The notes beneath the pieces were generated by a model that searched no databases, was not told where the DNA came from, and was given only the letters and a program-made list of their open reading frames with translations. Positions 40,777 through 46,474 of a DNA stretch of 46,474 nucleotides are shown one piece after another. Origin of the DNA: Deltaproteobacteria bacterium (GTDB lineage: Bacteria; Myxococcota_A; Polyangia; Polyangiales; JADJMO01); the NCBI GenBank assembly GCA_016182965.1, contig JACPFM010000112.1:102571-149044 (forward strand). The letters run 5' to 3'. Each line of letters opens with the position of its first letter. The first letter of the stretch is position 1. A program made the translations under genes and the position numbers.

Positions 40777-40842
40777 GGGGCGCCAAGGTTGGCACAAACC
40801 GCCGTGAGGCGCTCGGCCAGACCGCGCGTACCATGACCGAAC

Positions 40843-43485
40843 ATGTCGGCCCCCGACCCCCGCCGCGTGAGCGCGGCGTCCAAGCGATTCCAGGTCTTCT
40901 TCGACGAGCTGCGCCAGGCGTTCGTCGAGCGCGACGATCTCCTGGTGCAGGTGGCGCTGGCCCTCCTGGCCAAGGAGCACGTGCTCATGACCGGGCCGCC
41001 CGGCACGGCGAAGAGCCAGGTCGCCTCAGCCGTACTCCGGCGCATCATCGACGAGCGGACGGGACAGCCGAGCCTGTACGCGCGGCAATTCACCGAGAGC
41101 ACGGTGCAGACGGATCTGGTCGGGCCCATCGACTTCAAGACGTTGATGGACACCGGGCGCACCGAGCACTTCACCGATCAGGGCATCCTCGGCGCCGCGC
41201 ACGCCTTCCTCGACGAGGTGTTCGACGGTCGCGACATGCTGCTGCGCGCGGCGCTCAACGTCCTCCACGAGCGCGAGCTGAAGGAGGGCACCAAGGTGAC
41301 CCGCGGGCAGATCGAGTGCGCGATGATGACCTCCAACCGGTATCTCGCCGAGATCCTCGAGGGGTCGCGCGACACGCTGCTCGCGTTCGTCGACCGCATC
41401 GCGTTCGTCGCGTTCATGCCGCGCACCTTCGCCGATCCGAAGAACCTCGCGACCGTCCTCCGCCGGCACGTCGGCGGCGTGGGCGGCGCGCCGCTCGTGC
41501 AGCCGCTCACCGTGCAGGATCTCGACGCGTTGCAGGCCACCGTCGACGCGGTGCACGTCTCCGACGCGGCCTGCGACGCCATCGCCGGCTTCCTCGAGGA
41601 CCTCGAGCTGGAGCTGTCGGCGGCGGCGAAGGCCGATCCGACGTTCATCCCCACGCGCTACGTCTCCACCCGCACCGCGGTCCGCTGCGGCCGCGTGCTC
41701 CGCGCGATCGTGGTCTTCGACCGGATCTTCACCTCGCCCGAGCGTCCGCTCGAGGTGCGGCCCGACGATTTCCGCTGGCTGCGCCTCCACCTGCTCCTCT
41801 CGGGGCCGAGCCGCGAGGCCATCGACAAGCTGCTCGCGCGCGAGACCGATCCCCGCGAGCGGCGGCAGCTCGCCATCGTGCGCACCGAGCGCGACGCCTT
41901 CGATCGCTGCCTCGCCAAGGTCCCGCGCTTCGAGCCCGCGCCGCGGGTGCCCACTCCGGAGGTCGCCATCCTCGAGCGACAGGCGACGACCGCGCTCCGG
42001 TCGGCCGATCCGAGCAAGCTCGTGAGCTCGGTGCAGGCGCTCGCGCCGCTCGCCACCGGCGGCGGCCCCCTCGCCGATCGCGCGGCGTCGCTCGTCAAGC
42101 AGATGGCCGACACCCTGGCGTCGCAGGCGATCCGCGCCGGCCTCACCGCCAAGGGACGCGACGGCGAGCTCGCGGGCGCGGCCTCGAGCCTCGAGCAGCT
42201 CGCCGGCCGGCTCGACGAGTCGGCGCGGCCCGAGTCGCGCGAGGCGCGCGCGCTCGCGCGGTGGCTCCGAGGCCGGGCGATCGCGCTGCTCGACGAGGCG
42301 GCCGCCTTCGAGCCCGGCTCGCAGGCCGCCGATGTCGTGGCCCTCGTGCAGGAGAAGCGCGGCGACCGGCCCGACGACGTCGCGGCGCGCATCGCGCGAC
42401 GCATCGACGTGGTGGAGTCGCTCGCGACCACGCGGCGCAGGCTCGACGCCGCGGGCGCCGACGTGGCCGATCCCGCCGCCGCGCAGAAGACGTGGCAGCT
42501 CGCGGTCGATCGACTGGAGGAGGACGTCGCCGCGCTGCTCGACGCAGGGTTCCGTCGGAGCGTCGCGCAGGTGTTGTCGCGCACCGGCCCGCAGCACGTC
42601 GAGCAGGTCGTCACCGGCCTGACCGCGGAGCTCGCCGGGCTCGACGAGCTCGGCAGGCGCATCGCCGCGCTCACCGGCTCCGGCGCACCCTCGAGGCTGA
42701 AGGATCGCGTGGTCGGTCCGCGCATCGGCGCGCTGCTCGGCGCCGTGTTCGACGCGATCGACGCGAGCGATCGCGCGACGCTCGAGGCAAAGGTCGACGC
42801 GCTCCACGCCTCGTTGACGAAGGGCGGCCTCGGCGGCGCGATCGCGCCGGAGCAGTGGCTCGAGTGGTCGGCGCGCGCCATCGTGCGCTCCGATCGCGGC
42901 GCCCCGGCGCCGAGCGCCGCCGCGCCGACCTACGACGGCTATCAGGCGCTGCGGGCCGCCGAGCAGCGCACGCCCATCGCGCTGGCGCTGCTCGAGATCG
43001 CGCTCCGCGTGGCGCCGCCGACGAGCGACTCCGCGAAGGAGGTCGAGCGCGCGGTGCTGGAGCTCCTCGGGCGCATCCCCGACGCGCTGCGCAGCGAGGC
43101 GGCCGAGGTCGATCTCGCGCGCGTCACCCGTGCGGTGCAACACCTCGAGGAGTGGTGGTCTTCGCTGCGCGGCCCCGACGCGGAGATCGCCGTCGAGGGG
43201 GAGACGCGCCCGCTCGAGGAGGAGGCGGCCCCGCGCCTCTCCGCCATCGTCGCCTCGCGCATCCTCGATGTGGTGCGCGACGATCGCGCGCTCCTGCGCT
43301 TCGCGCTCGAGGCGCGGATCATCGGCGAGACGTTCGCGAGCCACGCCGCGCACGCGACCGCCCTCCGCGACCGCATCGACCAGCTGCAGCGCGACGTCCG
43401 AGCGCACGTGTCGGCGCTCTCGCGCGCCGCCGGCGATCGCGCGTGGAGCCACGTGCTCGCCACGCGAAGGCCTCGCGAGCGATGA
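40843..43485 (+). CDS. MoxR/RavA-like AAA+ ATPase with long helical C-terminus
   Basis: An 880-residue protein. The AAA+ module at about 14-340 has Walker A GPPGTAKS (residues 51-58), Walker B HAFLDEVFDG, sensor 1 MMTSNR and an FVDRIAFVAF segment after it, all typical of MoxR ATPases of the RavA type. About 540 further residues are helical (repeated Ala/Arg/Leu/Asp helices) with no named domain, far longer than classic MoxR. MoxR ATPases act as chaperones that insert metals or mature complexes with a VWA-domain partner. That partner is present: the next gene overlaps by 4 bases (ATGA). The ATG at 40843 has no clear ribosome site. Confidence 0.92.
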   Translation: MSAPDPRRVSAASKRFQVFFDELRQAFVERDDLLVQVALALLAKEHVLMTGPPGTAKSQVASAVLRRIIDERTGQPSLYARQFTESTVQTDLVGPIDFKTLMDTGRTEHFTDQGILGAAHAFLDEVFDGRDMLLRAALNVLHERELKEGTKVTRGQIECAMMTSNRYLAEILEGSRDTLLAFVDRIAFVAFMPRTFADPKNLATVLRRHVGGVGGAPLVQPLTVQDLDALQATVDAVHVSDAACDAIAGFLEDLELELSAAAKADPTFIPTRYVSTRTAVRCGRVLRAIVVFDRIFTSPERPLEVRPDDFRWLRLHLLLSGPSREAIDKLLARETDPRERRQLAIVRTERDAFDRCLAKVPRFEPAPRVPTPEVAILERQATTALRSADPSKLVSSVQALAPLATGGGPLADRAASLVKQMADTLASQAIRAGLTAKGRDGELAGAASSLEQLAGRLDESARPESREARALARWLRGRAIALLDEAAAFEPGSQAADVVALVQEKRGDRPDDVAARIARRIDVVESLATTRRRLDAAGADVADPAAAQKTWQLAVDRLEEDVAALLDAGFRRSVAQVLSRTGPQHVEQVVTGLTAELAGLDELGRRIAALTGSGAPSRLKDRVVGPRIGALLGAVFDAIDASDRATLEAKVDALHASLTKGGLGGAIAPEQWLEWSARAIVRSDRGAPAPSAAAPTYDGYQALRAAEQRTPIALALLEIALRVAPPTSDSAKEVERAVLELLGRIPDALRSEAAEVDLARVTRAVQHLEEWWSSLRGPDAEIAVEGETRPLEEEAAPRLSAIVASRILDVVRDDRALLRFALEARIIGETFASHAAHATALRDRIDQLQRDVRAHVSALSRAAGDRAWSHVLATRRPRER

Positions 43486-45992
43486 CCGAGTCTCGAGGAG
43501 CGCCCCGACTGGAGCGCCGGCTCGCCGATCTCGAGCAGCGCATCGAGCTGCTGGTGCTCGATCCGGCCTCGGTGCGCGCGCCGTGGACGCGGCTCGTCCG
43601 CCCGCTGCTGCGCACCATCGGCTGGCGTCCGACGACCGAGACCAAGGCCGTGCGCGAGCTCCTCGCGCTGGTCGATCGGGTGCGCGAGGGCGAGCACGTC
43701 GAGGCCGAGGCCGAGATCGAGCGCGCGATCGACGAGCTCGAAGGCAACGTCGGCTCGGTCGAGCGGGCGTGCGTGGTCAACGGGCGGATCGGCACGGCCC
43801 ACGCCGCGTGGCTGCGTCGTCTGTTCGAGGTGGTGGTCCGCGCCGTGCGCGCGCTCGAGCGCGGGGATCCCTCCCTGCGCCGCGTCGTCGCCGACACCGA
43901 TCCGACGCGCCTGCTGCCGCCGTTGGAGCCGAAGCTCGCGGAGGCGGCCGACGCCCCCCGGATCGAGCCGGCGGTCGTGCACCCGGTCGGCGACGCCACC
44001 ACCGAGGCGGCGCTCGAGCCGCCGGACGACGCGCGGCTCGTCGAGCTGCAGCTCGCGGCGGTCGACCACCTCCTCGACGCCGCGCGCGACGAGCGGGCCT
44101 TCTTGTCGCGCCGTCGCCGGCTGCTCGAGGCCGCGCGGCAGGTTCTGCTCGAGAGCGCCGCGGCCGTGCCGCTCGATCCGCAGGGGCTCGAGGCGCGGCG
44201 CGAGGCGATCGCGCGCGAGATCGTGCGCATCGATCGCTTCGAGGCCGCGGGCGTTGCCCCTGACGTCGCGCTGCTGCACCAGGCGCGCGCGGCGCTCGCC
44301 CGCGGTGATCGCGATCGGCTGTACGCGACGCTGGTCGCGCTCGACGGCGCCGCCTCCGACGCGGCCGACGACGATCAGGCGCGGCGGACGCAGCGAGCCG
44401 TGCGCGCGCTCCGTGGCGCCGCCCGCTTCGACGATCCCGCGGTGGACCTCGCGTCGGTCGAGCGCTCCGGCCGCGAGGCGTTCGGCCCGGCGATCCTCGA
44501 GCGGGTGACCGCAGGCTACGCGCAGGCGCGCCGGAACCAGGCCCAAGAGATCGCGAAGGTGCCGCCGGCCTACCAGCACCTCGCGCACGGCTACTTCGAC
44601 GGGAGCTGCGAGGCGCAGACGATCCGGGCGGCGCTCGCGGTCGACGGCGCGTTCGAGGTCGGGGGCACGCTCAGCCCGGTGCGGGTGATCGAGGTGGAGA
44701 CGCGCGCGCGCGCGGTGTCGTGGCCGACGCCCGAGCTGCGGCTGCTGCAGGCGCGGAACATCGGCGACGTCGCGGCGGCGGTGATCGAGGATCCGCGCAC
44801 GATCCTCCTCGACCTCGCCACCGGGCGACTCCTGACGCGGACGTTCGTGCACCACGAGCGCATCGAGCGCAAGCGCACGCGGCTGATCGGCGAGGTCCGC
44901 GTGTACGTGCTCGACGGCTCCACCTCGATGATCGGGCACCGCGCGCGCATGCGCGACGCGATCCTCGTCGCCGAGCTCTCGACGATCCTCCGCCGCTTCG
45001 AGAGCGCGCGCCGTTCGACGCGTGTCACCCTGTTCTACCGGTACTTCGACCTCGAGCTCGGGCCGATCACGCGCGTCGACGATCCGAAGACCGCGCTCGA
45101 CGCGGTCCACGACGTGGTCGGCTCGATCCGCGTCGGCGGCACCAACATCGAGGACGCGCTGGTCTCCAGCATGCAGCAGATCCACGAGGCGCGCGCCGAG
45201 GATCCCGATCTCGCCCGCGCGCAGATCGTGCTGGTGACCGACGGTCAGGCGCCGATGAACGAGCAGCGTGTCGCCGCCGCGCGCGCCGCGCTCGGCGACC
45301 TCGCGGTCAGCGTGAGCGTCATCGCGCTCGGCGAGGAGAACCCGGCGCTCCGCGCGATGGTGGCGCGGCAACGTGCCAGGGGAGACCGCGCCTTCTATCA
45401 CTTCATCCCCGACGCGGCGCTGCGCAGCGTCGTGGCGGGCAAGATCGATCGCGGCGGCGCCCTCCACGTCCCCTTCGACGACGCCGCGGGTCCGGAGCTC
45501 GCCCACGAGCTGAAGGGTCAGCTGGAGGAGCTGCTCGACGAGCTCGTCGATCTCGACCGCAAGCGTGACCTCGAGGCGATCGAGCGCGCGGAGGCGGAGC
45601 TGCGCGCCGCGGGCGAGCTCGGCGTCTCGCTCGACGGCGAGGCGGCGCGCCGCGAGGCGATCACGCGCGACGTCCGGTCGGTCGACCGGAGGTTCGCGCG
45701 CTGGTTCCCGAAGCTCGACGTCGATCCGAGCGCGCTCGCCGGCGGAGAGGGCGGGCGCGACGGCGACGTCGACGCGGCCTACGTAGTGCTCGCCACCGTG
45801 GCCGAGGTCGTCTCGGTCGTCGGAGGCACGCCGCTCGCGCGCCGCGCGGAGGCGATCGACGTGCTCGAGCGCGTGCTGCCGGACGCCGGTCTCTCGCCGG
45901 CGCGCTACCAGCGCGTGCTCGCCGAGCATCCCGCGGCGCTCGCCGGCGCGCTAGGGGCGGTGCACGCCGCGATCGCGCCCGTCGCTTCGTGA
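43482..45992 (+). CDS. VWA-domain partner (ViaA-like) of the MoxR ATPase
   Basis: An 836-residue protein. Residues 1-465 are mostly helical (RLERRLADLEQRIELLV; EAEAEIERAIDELEGN), with a conserved-looking VPPAYQHLAHGYFDGSC near 365. The VWA domain lies at about 470-650. Its metal-ion-dependent adhesion site is complete: VLDGSTSM (DxSxS, residue about 477), GGTN near 553 and VTDG near 585. The C-terminal 180 residues are helical again, including a charged coil (LVDLDRKRDLEAIERAEAELR). A VWA after a large helical N-terminal part, encoded next to a RavA-type ATPase, matches the ViaA arrangement, though both proteins are much larger than the E. coli pair. No membrane helix is seen, so it is probably cytoplasmic. 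Confidence 0.92.
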   Translation: MTESRGAPRLERRLADLEQRIELLVLDPASVRAPWTRLVRPLLRTIGWRPTTETKAVRELLALVDRVREGEHVEAEAEIERAIDELEGNVGSVERACVVNGRIGTAHAAWLRRLFEVVVRAVRALERGDPSLRRVVADTDPTRLLPPLEPKLAEAADAPRIEPAVVHPVGDATTEAALEPPDDARLVELQLAAVDHLLDAARDERAFLSRRRRLLEAARQVLLESAAAVPLDPQGLEARREAIAREIVRIDRFEAAGVAPDVALLHQARAALARGDRDRLYATLVALDGAASDAADDDQARRTQRAVRALRGAARFDDPAVDLASVERSGREAFGPAILERVTAGYAQARRNQAQEIAKVPPAYQHLAHGYFDGSCEAQTIRAALAVDGAFEVGGTLSPVRVIEVETRARAVSWPTPELRLLQARNIGDVAAAVIEDPRTILLDLATGRLLTRTFVHHERIERKRTRLIGEVRVYVLDGSTSMIGHRARMRDAILVAELSTILRRFESARRSTRVTLFYRYFDLELGPITRVDDPKTALDAVHDVVGSIRVGGTNIEDALVSSMQQIHEARAEDPDLARAQIVLVTDGQAPMNEQRVAAARAALGDLAVSVSVIALGEENPALRAMVARQRARGDRAFYHFIPDAALRSVVAGKIDRGGALHVPFDDAAGPELAHELKGQLEELLDELVDLDRKRDLEAIERAEAELRAAGELGVSLDGEAARREAITRDVRSVDRRFARWFPKLDVDPSALAGGEGGRDGDVDAAYVVLATVAEVVSVVGGTPLARRAEAIDVLERVLPDAGLSPARYQRVLAEHPAALAGALGAVHAAIAPVAS

Positions 45993-46061
45993 GGGACGCG
46001 AAGCGCGCGAGCGATGATCGAGCCAGGGACCGGATGCGTCGGCGGTGCTACGTTCACGTCG

Positions 46062-46474
46062 GTGATCGTCCGCTCCACGCCGGCCCTTGCCCTCTCCGTC
46101 GCGCTCCTCGGGTGTGGTGGCGAGGACATCACGGCCGACAAGACCGACTCGGGCGTCGACGACGGCACGCGGCTCGTGGTCGGCGTCGGCGGCAAGTGCC
46201 TCGACGCCAACGGCACCACGCCGACCGACGGCGCGCTGACGATCCTCTGGTCGTGCCACGGTGGGTCGAACCAGCGCTGGCGCCTCGACCCGGTGACCAG
46301 CGAGATCCGCGGCTACTCCGGCAAGTGCCTCGACGTGGCCGGCGCCGGCGGCGAGGGCGCGTCGGTCATCCTCTACGGCTGCCACGGCGGCGCAAACCAG
46401 AAGTGGACGCACGACCCCGCGACCGGCCAGAGCAAGGGGCTCGGCGGCCTCTGCCTCGACGTCGAGGGCGGCCA
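46062..46474 (+). CDS. Ricin-B-lectin domain lipoprotein (3' truncated by window)
   Basis: A frame starting at GTG 46062 and running off the window, with about 137 residues visible. VIVRSTPALALSVALLGC gives a short lipoprotein signal with Cys18; an in-frame ATG at 46014 would only lengthen the leader. After an Asp-rich linker come ricin-type beta-trefoil repeats: GGKCLDANG...LWSCHGGSNQRWRLD, SGKCLDVAG...YGCHGGANQKWTHD and the start of a third (GGLCLDVEGG). The KCLD and QxW signatures mark carbohydrate-binding lectin repeats, often attached to a secreted hydrolase whose catalytic part would lie downstream, outside the window. Confidence 0.85.
   Translation, partial: MIVRSTPALALSVALLGCGGEDITADKTDSGVDDGTRLVVGVGGKCLDANGTTPTDGALTILWSCHGGSNQRWRLDPVTSEIRGYSGKCLDVAGAGGEGASVILYGCHGGANQKWTHDPATGQSKGLGGLCLDVEGG

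Overview
The window is about 46 kb of very GC-rich DNA (third codon positions almost all G or C). It is packed with features typical of Myxococcota, probably the Polyangiales side: four Ser/Thr protein kinases (three with a membrane segment, one fused to a huge helical N-terminal region), many secreted lipoproteins with low-complexity linkers, a PEGA-repeat protein, an AgmX-like lipoprotein and a chemosensory operon of the Wsp/Frz class. This taxonomic call is an inference from gene content. I see no rRNA, tRNA, CRISPR array, transposase or phage gene. The window reads as ordinary chromosome with no sign of recent transfer.

Layout. 1-8135: the end of a V4R/DUF2378-like gene, a DUF4874/DUF4832 lipoprotein, a leftward group (AgmX-like lipoprotein, zinc-ribbon protein, then a membrane Ser/Thr kinase), a DUF423 membrane protein, an unknown protein and an unknown lipoprotein. 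8295-13566: a leftward L,D-transpeptidase lipoprotein, then a rightward pair of POT-family transporter and NikR nickel regulator, AlgH/YqgE with a GC-rich tandem array that starts inside its last codons, and a small unknown protein. 13623-16721: a beta-propeller lipoprotein gene split by a single in-frame TAA, followed by a clear intrinsic terminator. 17089-25242: seven tightly spaced genes (MCP, CheW, CheR-TPR, CheW, CheA-REC, CheB, dual-receiver protein) in exactly the Wsp gene order, but with a FrzZ-like double receiver where Wsp has a diguanylate cyclase.

25283-31467: a leftward PlsC-type acyltransferase and patatin pair (possible phospholipid re-acylation), a rightward YkgJ-type Cys-cluster protein with a 1135-residue helical-repeat/kinase fusion, and a leftward alpha/beta hydrolase whose start region looks disturbed. 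31647-38515: a tail-anchored kinase, a repeat-filled convergent gap, a PEGA/beta-barrel protein, and a kinase directly downstream of protoporphyrinogen oxidase; then a DUF2892 membrane protein. 38647-46474: a hotdog thioesterase, a metallophosphoesterase lipoprotein, a MoxR/RavA-like AAA+ ATPase overlapping a VWA-domain (ViaA-like) partner, and the start of a ricin-B-lectin lipoprotein.

The most unusual non-coding signal is a set of 7-nt tandem repeats (GTCAGTC, GTCTAGR, TCGACCY) confined to gaps between convergent genes. In two cases they begin at, or one base after, the stop codon. The strongest candidates for something undescribed are the Wsp-order/Frz-output chemosensory operon with its extra C-terminal helical module, the helical-repeat kinase paired with a YkgJ protein, and the NikR/POT transporter operon.
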